A stretch of DNA of 64,000 bases from Martinezella lusitana (GTDB taxonomy: Bacteria > Pseudomonadota > Alphaproteobacteria > Rhizobiales > Rhizobiaceae), in assembly GCF_016901135.1 (NCBI RefSeq), contig NZ_JAFEVL010000061.1, positions 1-64,000 on the forward strand, written 5' to 3'. The translations under genes were made by a program, and so were the position numbers. The notes under the pieces are model-generated. The model was not told where the DNA came from. It was given only the letters and a program-made list of their open reading frames with translations, and searched no databases. Positions 1 through 8,095 of this stretch are shown here, one piece after another. Numbering within the stretch: position 1 is the first letter of the stretch; each line of letters begins with the position of its first letter.

Positions 1-244
1 CCGGGGTGAGCGCTCGCTCACCTGTGAACATCTCACCTTGAACTGTGGAGCGGCTGCGTGTCGTGGTCACGAGCATGTCGACCTTGGTGGATTTCGGCGA
101 GCTATCTGCGACCGGGATAAGCACGTTCTTGAGATGGCCACCGCACCCGGCCGAAGTAAAAAGCAGGATGACGACAGTGATCCCCCTCAGGCATCGCGGG
201 ACGAGCGGATGAGCGCGGCCATCAAGGTGGTTTGCTGTGGTCAC
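1..244 (-). CDS. Partial lipoprotein, alpha/beta hydrolase (DUF900-like), N-terminal 81 residues
   Basis: The gene is read leftwards and leaves the window at base 1, so only the N-terminus is visible. A GTG at 244 follows GAGGAACGGTA on the minus strand. The first 34 residues have an arginine, a hydrophobic run (TVVILLFTSAG) and a lipobox cysteine at residue 34, so the product should be an inner- or outer-membrane lipoprotein. The following segment (VPVAD-like, then LVTTTRSRS and GEMFTGERA) resembles the start of the rhizobial esterase/lipase-superfamily proteins carrying DUF900. The catalytic Ser-Asp-His would lie outside the window. It is divergent from nothing close: the next gene is also on the minus strand. 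Confidence 0.6.
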   Translation of the reverse strand, partial: MTTANHLDGRAHPLVPRCLRGITVVILLFTSAGCGGHLKNVLIPVADSSPKSTKVDMLVTTTRSRSTVQGEMFTGERALTP

Positions 245-386
245 TACCGTTCCTCGTTGTCCCGTGGCGCTGGTGCACATTTCGGCCACGCACGTCTCAG
301 CGCGGGCGGCGGGTCTGAGGAAAATCTATGCGAAGACGTAATCGCTTACCCGTATCATCGGGTATGTTACGGTCGGGGAAGTGGCA
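245..386. promoter_or_regulatory. Promoter region of the partial lipoprotein gene with GTATGTTACGGT element
   Basis: This short gap separates the stop of the TPR gene from the start of the lipoprotein gene. The 12-mer GTATGTTACGGT at 362-373 occurs again, identical, at 2649-2660 upstream of the HlyD gene, and with one change on the opposite strand at 2253-2264. Its right half here (GTCGGGGAA) is poorly symmetric, so a full operator at this spot is uncertain. Confidence 0.3.
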
Positions 387-2171
387 TCAGCGCGGCGGTC
401 GCTCCGAGGTGGCGGTCAACGCCAATTCATCTGGCACTGTCATTCCCGCCTTGCGAAGACCTTCAATTAAGCGGTTACGATCGGCGGGCTGTATATTGCG
501 CATCTTCAGTTCCGCCACGACGTTCGGCAGGAATTCACGATGCATCTTGATGAAGGCCTGTCCTTCACGATGAGCATCGTCCATCATGCCTGACTCGGCA
601 TAGATGATGGCGGCGACAGCATGGAAAAGCGGGAATTTCTGCAAGTCCGCCCGTCTGATTTCCAGCACCGCGGTCGCATTGTCGCGAAGCATGAAGGCTG
701 CGAGGGCTCGGCTGCCGTGGTAGAAACCGCTGCCACCCGGATTGAGGGCGATGGCCTGATCCAGAAGTGCCGCCCCACGCTGCCATTGGCCACCGAGCGC
801 AAGCCGCGTTCCGAACTCGCCCATCAACTCGGTATCGTTCGGGTTGGTGGCAAGCGCCTGTTCTCCCACACGGAGTGATTCAGCAAGTTCTCTGTTGAAG
901 AAGAGCGCCGTCATCAGTGCTTGCAGTGCCCGCGTATTGCTTGGATCAAGCTGCACTGCGCGCCTGGCAGCCTGCAGCGCGCGCTGGATGGGCGTAGCCG
1001 GGCTCTGTCTCAGATTGAAATTGTATCGGCTCTCGTCAAGGTAGATGATCGACAGCATCGCCCAAGCAGTCGCGTAGGTCGGGTAACGCGCAACGGCACT
1101 CTCAAGACAATCCCGGACGCCTGCATGAGCCTCGGGACTCAGCTCCGAGCGATAGGCATAGAAGCGCAGAGTGCATTTATACGCGCCCATGTCATTCGGA
1201 TGTGGACTGGCAGCGTCGACCTGCGCCATGATTCCGTAGGGCTGAGCGATCGCGGTGGCGACCTTTTTTGCGACGTCCGACTGGATTGCGAACAGATCGC
1301 TCGACCCAAGATCGTTGTCGTAGTCTTCCGACCACAGGATCTCGCCGTCAGACGTATCAAGTAGTCTGGCGGTCACTCGCAGCCGCTTGCCCGAAGTGCG
1401 GACGCCGCCAGCAAGCAGGTACCGTGCGCCAAGCCCATTCCTGATTTCTGCCGCTCCTACGTCGGTAGCTAAGGACTTGGATGTCTCACGGCCGAAGACC
1501 TTGATTTCCTTGAAGCGAGGCAGGACGGTCAGCAGTTCTTCGGTTAGCCCTGCCGTGTAGAGCTGTGCCTCCGGACCTTCGCCAAGGTTAGCGAAGGGTG
1601 CCACAACAAGGGCGGGGCGGTCTGGGAGCAGGCTTCCCCCAGTTCGTTGCGATGTCGGTGAGGGAGGCCGTCCGGCAATCAAAAAAGCCGATATCACTAT
1701 CGCCGAGACTGCAATGATGGTCACTATCATCGCCGGTTTTGCCCGCCACAACGGCTTGGGCGGAACGGGATGAGGTCCTGAAAATGCGCTGGGTTCTGTT
1801 TCGGTCGCTTCGAGATGAGCCAGGTTGTTCCAGGTGAAGGTTGGAACATACCCGCCCTTCGGGATGTCTATCCTGACCGGATCACCCTGCCCGGCGACGA
1901 GATAGTAGCGTTCGAGCGCGCGCCGCAGCCGTCCGGCTTCGATCCTGACGACGGGATCGTCCTGGGTGAAGTCCGTGTCCCGGCCGAACACTTCGATCGC
2001 GATCGAATAGCCTTTGATCCGGTTGCCGCGCCCCTCGACGGTTTCCTTAACAACATAACGGAGAAACGTTGCGGCTCTACCCACACCAGGAAACTCGGAG
2101 CTCGAGACAATGCGTTCGAGCTGAGCGCAGACATCCCCCGATTCCGGCGGATGTCGAGCTGAAATGGACAC
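387..2171 (-). CDS. Membrane-anchored TPR protein with N-terminal winged-helix-like domain and FlgO/TolB-like domain
   Basis: The product is 594 aa from a GTG at 2171, chosen because GGGAGGGG lies 7 bases upstream; an open frame extends 100 codons further but carries no family sequence. Residues 1-112 resemble the N-terminal domain of rhizobial adenylate-cyclase-like proteins, ending in a winged-helix-style GGYVP turn. Residues 147-167 form one transmembrane segment. Residues 186-310 look like the FlgO/TolB N-terminal alpha/beta fold (VVAPFANLGEG, LLAGGVR, DGEILWSEDYD). The C-terminal half has TPR-type helices. The layout matches class-III-cyclase relatives that have lost the cyclase domain, so a sensory or scaffold role is inferred. 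It is divergent from the 2352 gene. Confidence 0.7.
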   Translation of the reverse strand: MSISARHPPESGDVCAQLERIVSSSEFPGVGRAATFLRYVVKETVEGRGNRIKGYSIAIEVFGRDTDFTQDDPVVRIEAGRLRRALERYYLVAGQGDPVRIDIPKGGYVPTFTWNNLAHLEATETEPSAFSGPHPVPPKPLWRAKPAMIVTIIAVSAIVISAFLIAGRPPSPTSQRTGGSLLPDRPALVVAPFANLGEGPEAQLYTAGLTEELLTVLPRFKEIKVFGRETSKSLATDVGAAEIRNGLGARYLLAGGVRTSGKRLRVTARLLDTSDGEILWSEDYDNDLGSSDLFAIQSDVAKKVATAIAQPYGIMAQVDAASPHPNDMGAYKCTLRFYAYRSELSPEAHAGVRDCLESAVARYPTYATAWAMLSIIYLDESRYNFNLRQSPATPIQRALQAARRAVQLDPSNTRALQALMTALFFNRELAESLRVGEQALATNPNDTELMGEFGTRLALGGQWQRGAALLDQAIALNPGGSGFYHGSRALAAFMLRDNATAVLEIRRADLQKFPLFHAVAAIIYAESGMMDDAHREGQAFIKMHREFLPNVVAELKMRNIQPADRNRLIEGLRKAGMTVPDELALTATSERPPR

Positions 2172-2245
2172 GACAGACCCCTCCCTAGTATCGTCGTCCG
2201 CATGGCTGTCCCCCGGTCCCCGTGGAGTCACATCCCTGCCAAGCC

Positions 2246-2264
2246 GTATATTACTGTAACATAC
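2246..2264. promoter_or_regulatory. Candidate TetR-type operator, near-perfect 19-bp palindrome
   Basis: GTATATTACTGTAACATAC is symmetric at all positions except the fifth base pair from each end. It lies in the divergent gap between the TPR gene (start 2171) and the 2352 gene. The half-site GTATGTTAC recurs upstream of the HlyD gene and of the lipoprotein gene. Size and symmetry fit TetR-family operators; no TetR gene is present nearby, so the regulator is unknown. Confidence 0.45.
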
Positions 2265-2351
2265 TCCACTAATTAATCGCGGTCCACGAAGATTGAGGTC
2301 CAGCACACGTTGTAGCGGCGCCGTTTCAAGTGCCGTGAAATGGGGTGAACC

Positions 2352-2633
2352 ATGGATGAAGGCGTGGCCGCAGTCAGGCGGCAGTTTCCAGCCAAAGCCC
2401 GAGCGATCGACGATCTCGCCACCCGCGATGACGAGTTCCGTGAGATATGCAGGGACTTCGCCGAGGCCCAATCCGAGTTGGCGAAGTGGGAAGGTTCGAC
2501 GGGGCCGAAGCGTGAAGAGCGTCGTCGCGAATACGGCGAACTGGTCGCCGGTCTATTGAACGAAATCGAAGCCGCTCTCGAACAGGCGGCGGCGCTTCCT
2601 CGCAATCCTCACCGTCCACCGCCTCTCCGATAA
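2352..2633 (+). CDS. Small conserved charged protein, function unknown
   Basis: The product is 93 aa, rich in Glu, Arg and Ala, and predicted largely alpha-helical or coiled coil (residues 30-85). It has no signal peptide or membrane segment. The start ATG at 2352 has a GGGGTG a few bases upstream. It precedes the HlyD-DUF2955 pair in the same orientation with a 113-base gap holding an operator-like repeat, so it may share their control. I do not recognise a domain. Its amino-acid composition (many EAA/ERR heptads) looks like a genuine protein and not a shadow frame. Confidence 0.5.
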   Translation: MDEGVAAVRRQFPAKARAIDDLATRDDEFREICRDFAEAQSELAKWEGSTGPKREERRREYGELVAGLLNEIEAALEQAAALPRNPHRPPPLR

Positions 2634-2648
2634 AGTCGGCGGCTACCT

Positions 2649-2667
2649 GTATGTTACGGTTGCGTAC
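2649..2667. promoter_or_regulatory. Second copy of the GTATGTTAC operator-like element, upstream of the efflux operon
   Basis: GTATGTTACGGTTGCGTAC lies 80 bases before the HlyD start. The left nine bases equal the half-site of the palindrome at 2246-2264; the right half matches 6 of 9 expected positions. It is therefore a weaker version of the same site, and would put the efflux pair under the same unknown regulator. Confidence 0.35.
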
Positions 2668-2746
2668 TTGCGCTCGTGCTCTTCACGATCACCATCGCCG
2701 GCGAAAGTGCCGTTGACGAGATGAAGCACGTTTGAAGGATGACAAT

Positions 2747-3853
2747 GTGGCTTCCGAGACCTTAAACGAGCCTGCGATTTCCCCGGCGGCGCGGAACCCT
2801 TTGCGCAGGATTGCGCTCATCGTCGTTCTTTTGGCGCTGGTCCTCTTTATACTCTCCATCTTCATGGAGCGGCGTACGCCGTCGACATCGCAGGCCCAGG
2901 TTCAGGCCTATATCGTCGGCATCGCGCCCGAAGTGACAGGCCGGGTCGTGGAGGTGGGTGTTGCCGATAACTCGCGCGTTGACGCAGATCAGGTTCTCTT
3001 CCGTATCGATCCTGAGCGTTATGAACTCGCAGTCGCCGAAGCCGAGGCAAGCCTTGCCAGTGTGGGCCAGTCGATCGGCGCGTCGACGGCGACGGTCGAC
3101 GCCGCCCAAGCCAAGCTCGTGCAGATCCAGGCCGACCGGGATAATCTCCGCGACCAGTATGCGCGCGCCTCCGAACTGGTGAAGCGTGGCGTCTTTTCCA
3201 AGGCTCGGTTCGATACGGCTAAATCCGCCTATGACCAGGCGGAAGCTTCCGTTTCGGGGGCTCAGGCGGACCTTGCTAAGGCGAAAGAGCAGCTCGGGCC
3301 GTCCGGAAATGACAATCCGCAGCTCCGGGCGGCTCTTGCCGGGCTGGAGAAAGCTCGGCTCGATCTCGTGCGAACGACCGTCCGGGCGCCTTCGTCCGGA
3401 GTTGTCACCAATCTTCAGCTCACCATCGGTAAGGTCGTGTCGGCCGGCCAGCCTGCCATGACTTTCATCGATGTCGGCACCATCTGGATCAACGCGGCGT
3501 TCAAGGAGAACAGCCTGGAGAAGGTCGCCGTCGGTAACAAAGCCGACATCCTCTTTGATGCGCTCCCCGGAAAACTCTTTCCAGCCAAAGTCGAAAGCGT
3601 AGGGTTCGGCGTCTCCCAGGGTAGCACGGACCCGAGCACCGGATTGCCGACGATCAGAAACGACAGTGGTTGGGTCAAGGAAGCGCAGCGGTTCCCCGTC
3701 CGTCTCATCATGGAGGAGGCGGACCGCCCCAAGGGTGGAGTGCGCTATGGCTCGCAGGCCACGGTCGTCATCTACACGGGTGACAATCCGGTCACCAATG
3801 CGTGGGGATCGCTTTGGATACGCATCATGTCGGTGCTGACCTATGTCAATTGA
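2747..3853 (+). CDS. HlyD-family membrane fusion protein of an efflux system
   Basis: The product is 368 aa from GTG 2747, preceded by AAGGA at 2735-2739 with 7-base spacing; an in-frame TTG at 2732 is the alternative. One transmembrane segment (residues about 21-40) is followed by a periplasmic HlyD/EmrA fold: the first half-lipoyl motif (PEVTGRVVEVGVADN) near residue 60, a long coiled-coil hairpin (about 95-190) and the second half-lipoyl strand (VRAPSSGVVTNL). It should bridge an inner-membrane pump to an outer-membrane channel. Its last 11 bases overlap the next gene, so the two are translationally coupled. Substrates are not evident from sequence. Confidence 0.85.
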   Translation: MASETLNEPAISPAARNPLRRIALIVVLLALVLFILSIFMERRTPSTSQAQVQAYIVGIAPEVTGRVVEVGVADNSRVDADQVLFRIDPERYELAVAEAEASLASVGQSIGASTATVDAAQAKLVQIQADRDNLRDQYARASELVKRGVFSKARFDTAKSAYDQAEASVSGAQADLAKAKEQLGPSGNDNPQLRAALAGLEKARLDLVRTTVRAPSSGVVTNLQLTIGKVVSAGQPAMTFIDVGTIWINAAFKENSLEKVAVGNKADILFDALPGKLFPAKVESVGFGVSQGSTDPSTGLPTIRNDSGWVKEAQRFPVRLIMEEADRPKGGVRYGSQATVVIYTGDNPVTNAWGSLWIRIMSVLTYVN

Positions 3854-4871
3854 TAGGAACCCCGCAATCGAGCAACAGAAACGCAAGGGGCTGCGTGTCG
3901 CACTTGCAGTCTCCGTCGGCTTTACGCTCGCGGTTTATGCGGGGGCCGTCGTGCCCTTCCTGGGCCCGCTCTTTGCAGCCCAATTCCTATTGGGGAGTTC
4001 GCGACCCATGCCGTTTGGAAAGACCGTCGGCGCGGCGATCGTGATCCTGATCACCGGGATCGCGATGATGGTGTTGACCAGCCTCCTCGGCGACCGGCCT
4101 GTGCCGTTCCTCATGATTTTGGGACTGACCTATTTTGCGTGCTTCGTCGCGCAGTCGGCCGGGAAGGGAGGGCCAGCCGTCTTTCTCGTACTCGTCGTCA
4201 CAATCATCGTGCCGCTGCTCGGCATTCTAAACAAGGAGCTAGCCAATTCCATCCTGTCCATCTTGGTCAGCGGAGTGTTGTCCGGCACGGTTCTGATGTG
4301 GCTAGCCTATGCGGTCTTTCCCGAACCGTTCTCCCTGAATGCCGAAGCCATCTCGTCCAATGAGCGGCCCCCGGCCTTACTTCGTGCGCTGGCCAATACC
4401 GGGATTCTTCTTGCATCTATCGTGATCTGCCTGACGAGCGAAAATTTGACCGCTGCCGCTGTTATTCCCATCACCGTGGCCTCGCTCCTCGGGCAGCTCG
4501 ACGCGGTGGCGAGCGCGCGGGCGGCAATCGGGCTTGTGCTCGTCAATCTCTTCGGCGGAGTACTTGCATCCGTCGCTTATGCAGCCTTGACCCTGCGGCC
4601 CAGTCTTCTCTCGATCTTTATCATCGTCCTCGTGATCGCCCTTGTCCTGGGAGGGCGCGCAGCCGCTCGATCGACAGACGCCCCGGTATTTGCCGGCGCT
4701 CTGACAATTTTCCTCATTCTGTTCGGCCTTGGGGTGTCGCCTTTGCCGGGAAGCGCCGCCGAGTCCTTTGCCACCCGCATCGTCTATGTCGGGGCCGCTT
4801 TGATCTACACCCTACTGCTATCCACACTTCTCTGGCCGCGGATCACGAGCACGAAAAGGCTATCCGCATGA
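3843..4871 (+). CDS. DUF2955 inner-membrane protein, partner of the HlyD protein
   Basis: The product is 342 aa and almost wholly hydrophobic, with about nine to ten transmembrane helices arranged as two similar blocks separated by a loop near residue 165. This fits DUF2955, a family related to FUSC/aromatic-acid exporters and usually encoded directly after a HlyD protein. Start ATG 3843 lies inside the end of the upstream gene. The pair probably forms an AaeAB-like efflux unit for small organic acids or aromatic compounds; that substrate is inference. No regulator gene is adjacent. Confidence 0.8.
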   Translation: MSIDRNPAIEQQKRKGLRVALAVSVGFTLAVYAGAVVPFLGPLFAAQFLLGSSRPMPFGKTVGAAIVILITGIAMMVLTSLLGDRPVPFLMILGLTYFACFVAQSAGKGGPAVFLVLVVTIIVPLLGILNKELANSILSILVSGVLSGTVLMWLAYAVFPEPFSLNAEAISSNERPPALLRALANTGILLASIVICLTSENLTAAAVIPITVASLLGQLDAVASARAAIGLVLVNLFGGVLASVAYAALTLRPSLLSIFIIVLVIALVLGGRAAARSTDAPVFAGALTIFLILFGLGVSPLPGSAAESFATRIVYVGAALIYTLLLSTLLWPRITSTKRLSA

Positions 4872-5029
4872 CAAACCGATCGCTTACTCATGGCGCTTTG
4901 CTCAATAAGCATAACACCTAGCAAATGTTCTTCCTACGAATGGTACTCGCGAATTTTTTGGCTTAGCTTGTCGGACTCCGCTCATCCGGTTCGTCATTCA
5001 TAGAGGATCATTCATTGGGAGCGAAATCC

Positions 5030-5368
5030 ATGGACGAATTACCGGTGATCAAAATCCGCCGCAAGGGCAATGCTCTCACGCAGCGCATGCTGATTCCAAG
5101 TGAGACCATGGTTGCTCGCCAACTCCGTGCCGCACCGCCTGGTCGTTTGTCCGATCTTGCGGCACTTCGGCGGAGGCTCGCCGCCAAATGCGGTGCAGAT
5201 GCTTGTTGTCCAGTCACCGTGCAACGACATTTGGTACACATCAGTCGCAACGGCAATGCACCCTTTTGGCGGGTTGTAGATCCGGATCGGCCATTCGCCC
5301 GACGCCTTGCCGGCGGGCCGGAATACATCCGGGAAAAAATGGCGGCGGAACGCGTTGAGAGCACCTAG
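5030..5368 (+). CDS. Small MGMT-like (alkyltransferase-like) protein without the acceptor cysteine
   Basis: The product is 112 aa from ATG 5030, with GGGAG 8 bases upstream. The central part (GRLSDLAALRRRLAAKCGAD, then CPVT and PFWRVV) resembles a short family annotated as MGMT-like, in which the active-site PCHRVV of O6-alkylguanine methyltransferases is replaced by P-[YF]-W-R-V. Here the motif is PFWRVV, so the methyl-acceptor cysteine is absent. By analogy with alkyltransferase-like proteins it could bind alkylated DNA without repairing it. The similarity was judged by eye and is short. It stands alone between two long gaps, and the genuine alkyltransferases lie 15 kb to the right. Confidence 0.5.
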   Translation: MDELPVIKIRRKGNALTQRMLIPSETMVARQLRAAPPGRLSDLAALRRRLAAKCGADACCPVTVQRHLVHISRNGNAPFWRVVDPDRPFARRLAGGPEYIREKMAAERVEST

Positions 5369-5502
5369 GCGCGCGAAATCGAGATTCTGGCCTCGCTGAA
5401 ATGCAAGCGCGAGTCCGCAGTTCGATTTCCTTCAAGGCGGCCGTTCCTCATTCTGACCATTGGCGGTCTACGCGAACGGCCTCCTGAATGCCGCTATCCC
5501 CG

Positions 5503-6522
5503 TCACGCCCCGCGCCAGGGGCCAGTCGACTGGCGCGCGATGAGAGCCGCCTGCAGAATGGTCTCCTTCGGAACCGCGTCGCCGTTGATCGCCTGCCTGA
5601 GATACTCGACGCCCAGTGCGCCCATCTCGGTCGCCGGCATGCTCATCGATGTGAGGGAGGGTCTCAGAAAGCCGCTGGTGATGTAGTTGTCAAAGCCCAT
5701 CACCGCCTTGTCCTCCGGGACGAGGATGCGGGCGTCTGCCAGCGCGGCGAGCGCGCCCAACGCGTGCCGGTCGGTGGAAGCGAGAATCGCCGTGGCATCG
5801 AATCCATTCCGGCAAGCGTCCGCAATGCGGCGGTACGAGTCCGTCTCACCGCGAACCCCGTCAAACAGTTCAACAGAGAAAGGCTCGCCGGCGGATTCCA
5901 GGAAGCCCATCATGCCGACGCGGCGGTCCCGGAAATCATACCAGGCGTCGTCTGGCGTGAGGTACGCGAACCGGCGGTGCCCCAGCGACCAGAGGTGACG
6001 CGCGGCGGTGTGGCCGGCCGCCACGTTGTCCGTCCGGATGATCGGATGGCCGGCGTCCGGCTGCCGTCCGATTAGCACCGCAGGCACAGGCATTTCCTCC
6101 GGCCCCCGGCCAAGCCGCTGATCGTGGGCCGCCGCGCAGATAAGGATGCCGTCCACGCGCCGCTCGAGGAACGCGGCGACGAGGGCCTCGCGGCGGCCCT
6201 CGTCGCCATTGGTCAATCCCAGCAGCATGGTGAGGCCATGCGCGCGGGCGGCAGCTTCGATCCCCGACATCATGGCGGCGTAGTAGGCGTTGGTCCAGGG
6301 CATGACGACGCCGACGCTGTCCGATCGGGACCGGGCTAGACCTCGCGCCATCGCATTGGGGACGAAGCCGAGGGTGGCCGCGGCATCGAGCACCCGCTGG
6401 CGCGTGTCCGCGGCCACCGGGTATTCGGCTTTGGACAGAACGCGCGACGCAGTCGCCACGGAGACCCCCGCCGTGCGGGCTACGTCGCGGATACTGATCT
6501 CTTTGGTGCTGCGTGGCGGCAT
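5503..6522 (-). CDS. LacI-family transcriptional regulator
   Basis: The product is 339 aa from ATG 6522. Residues 9-30 form the LacI helix-turn-helix (ISIRDVARTAGVSVATASRV), and the rest is a periplasmic-binding-protein-like sensor (GVVMPWTNAYY, RVDGILI, VLIGRQP, TDNVAAG, MGFDNY). The start at 6522 is preferred over an upstream ATG at 6585 because the helix-turn-helix then sits at the usual distance from the N-terminus and the palindrome at 6582-6603 stays outside the gene. Shine-Dalgarno sequence is weak. It is divergent from the sugar-efflux MFS gene, which it likely controls along with itself; the effector is probably a sugar. Confidence 0.85.
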   Translation of the reverse strand: MPPRSTKEISIRDVARTAGVSVATASRVLSKAEYPVAADTRQRVLDAAATLGFVPNAMARGLARSRSDSVGVVMPWTNAYYAAMMSGIEAAARAHGLTMLLGLTNGDEGRREALVAAFLERRVDGILICAAAHDQRLGRGPEEMPVPAVLIGRQPDAGHPIIRTDNVAAGHTAARHLWSLGHRRFAYLTPDDAWYDFRDRRVGMMGFLESAGEPFSVELFDGVRGETDSYRRIADACRNGFDATAILASTDRHALGALAALADARILVPEDKAVMGFDNYITSGFLRPSLTSMSMPATEMGALGVEYLRQAINGDAVPKETILQAALIARQSTGPWRGA

Positions 6523-6581
6523 GATTCGTGAGTAAACTATCGTAACGCCGTTGACGAGGGCGAGGCGGCGGGATATTCGAA

Positions 6582-6603
6582 GCATAGTAACCGGTTACTA
6601 TGC
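6582..6603. promoter_or_regulatory. Perfect 22-bp palindrome, likely LacI-family operator
   Basis: Two 11-base arms, GCATAGTAACC and its exact complement, meet at a central CG step, which is typical of LacI-family operators. It lies 60 bases before the LacI start and 263 bases before the MFS start, in the only promoter region between the two divergent genes. Autoregulation plus control of the transporter is the simplest reading. Confidence 0.7.
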
Positions 6604-6654
6604 GCCATGCGCCGAGGATTCAGGTGCACTCGCATCCAGCCTAAGGAGACGCCG

Positions 6655-6783
6655 ATGCGTAAAGCCCCATTCCAGCCCGAGGGACCGAGCACCTCGCCGC
6701 GCGGCCGGACACGAGCCGTGCGATCCCGAACGCCCCGCAGCCCACTCGACCACAGCCAAGATTGGGTGGAAGCAAGCACTTAA
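6655..6783 (+). CDS. Possible 42-residue leader ORF upstream of the MFS gene
   Basis: An ATG at 6655 follows a strong AAGGAGA with good spacing and is open for 42 codons to TAA at 6783. The peptide is rich in Pro, Arg and Ser and resembles no family I know. It lies between the LacI palindrome and the MFS gene on the same strand. It could be a leader peptide, the vestige of a longer gene, or chance; only the Shine-Dalgarno sequence argues for translation. Confidence 0.2.
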   Translation: MRKAPFQPEGPSTSPRGRTRAVRSRTPRSPLDHSQDWVEAST

Positions 6784-6865
6784 TCGCGGTTGCCAATCCA
6801 GCCGTCGCCTTCGAAGTGTGATAACGCGCCGACAACCCGTCTTCACCGCCCAGGAGAGTAGTATC

Positions 6866-8095
6866 GTGGATGCCAGTGCAATCGCCCGGTCGGGGCACAC
6901 TCACGCGCTCAGCCGCGTCCTTGCTTCGCCGCTGTACCGCGGCGCCACCATCGCCATGTTCTTGTCGGGAGTGGGGACCTCGGCGGCCGCGCCGCAGATC
7001 GTTTTGTTCCTTGTGCGGGAGCTGGGCGCGCCGCTGCCGCTCGCAGGCCTCTTTTACCTGACGAGCTTGGCGGCTCCCGTGGCAGGGTATCTCGTCGGCA
7101 GCTTCTCTGACCGCAGTGGCATCCGTCTCGGCTTGTTCCGCCTCTGCGCAGTCGCCGGATTTCTCGGCTGGGCCGGCATCGCCCTTTCAACCCGGGTCTG
7201 GATGCCGTTCGCAGTCAGCGCGATGGTGCTGGCTTTCTCCGGAGCCGCGGCCTCGCAGATTTTCGCAGCGGTTCACGACGACCTCAGCAGGGCGCCCGCA
7301 CGAACGAACGAGAGCGTCGTCGCCATCGTCCGAATGGCACTGACTGCGGGGTGGGTGGTAGGCCCCGTGGCTGGGGCCTGGCTGGCGGCGGGGGTGGGCC
7401 TCCGCACCATGTTTTGGGGGACTGCGCTCTGCTTCCTCCTGCAAATCGTGCCCCTGGGGACGTTGAGCGTGGCTGCGCCGATAACAAAGACCGACGCCGA
7501 AGAACCAAACGGCAAAGCCAATCCCACGCGTTTGCGGGCGATGCTCCCGCTTCTGGCGTTTACGGGCCTGTTCATTCTCGTCTACGCGGGCGAATCGGTA
7601 AAGTACGGCTTTCTCCCGCTCTACATGGATGAGTACCTCAGGCTCGATGCCACGGTCCGCGGGGCCGTCATCGGCATCCAACCGCTCGTGGAGTTGATGA
7701 TCATGCCGTTCAGCGTCATTCTCGGTCGGAGAATCGGGATGCTGCGGCTCATGTGCGTCGCGGCGGGGCTCGGCGTCGCTGCCAACGTATGCTTCGCGGC
7801 CTGGCCGAGCGCTGCCGGCATGTTCGCCGGCCAGATATTGATGGGCGGGGTATGGGGCGTGTTCGCCGCCCTCGGCATCATCGTCGCGCAGCGGCTCCTG
7901 CCCACCGCCGTGGCGACAGCCTCTGCCGTATTCATGAGTTCGTCAGCAGTCAGCTCCGCACTCGGCGGCGTGACGGGCGGGTTGGGTGTTGCCGTGGCCG
8001 GCCTGCCGCACGTCTTCTGGTTCCCGGCGGTGTTCTCGGCGCTGGCGGTGCTGGGTCTTGCTGCTATGGCGCGGTCTGGCCGCGTCCTGTCGTAG
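6866..8095 (+). CDS. MFS sugar efflux transporter (SetA-like)
   Basis: The product is 409 aa from GTG 6866 with CAGGAG 9 bases upstream; the open frame begins 105 codons earlier but that part is Arg/Pro-rich and not membrane-like. Twelve transmembrane helices are visible. The N-terminal helix (AAPQIVLFLVRELG, then GLFYLTSLAAPVAGYLVG, then SDRSG) matches the sugar efflux transporter (SET) group of the major facilitator family, with the helix 2-3 loop motif SDRSGIRLG. It should export sugars or sugar analogues across the inner membrane. Control by the divergent LacI regulator through the palindrome at 6582 is inferred. Confidence 0.8.
   Translation: MDASAIARSGHTHALSRVLASPLYRGATIAMFLSGVGTSAAAPQIVLFLVRELGAPLPLAGLFYLTSLAAPVAGYLVGSFSDRSGIRLGLFRLCAVAGFLGWAGIALSTRVWMPFAVSAMVLAFSGAAASQIFAAVHDDLSRAPARTNESVVAIVRMALTAGWVVGPVAGAWLAAGVGLRTMFWGTALCFLLQIVPLGTLSVAAPITKTDAEEPNGKANPTRLRAMLPLLAFTGLFILVYAGESVKYGFLPLYMDEYLRLDATVRGAVIGIQPLVELMIMPFSVILGRRIGMLRLMCVAAGLGVAANVCFAAWPSAAGMFAGQILMGGVWGVFAALGIIVAQRLLPTAVATASAVFMSSSAVSSALGGVTGGLGVAVAGLPHVFWFPAVFSALAVLGLAAMARSGRVLS

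Noticed and set aside
2172..2471. 100-codon N-terminal extension of the TPR protein
   Set aside because: It runs across the palindrome at 2246 and the divergent promoter; GTG 2171 has a strong Shine-Dalgarno sequence.
6551..6865. 105-codon N-terminal extension of the MFS protein
   Set aside because: It overlaps the LacI palindrome region, is Arg/Pro-rich and not membrane-like; GTG 6866 has a good Shine-Dalgarno sequence.
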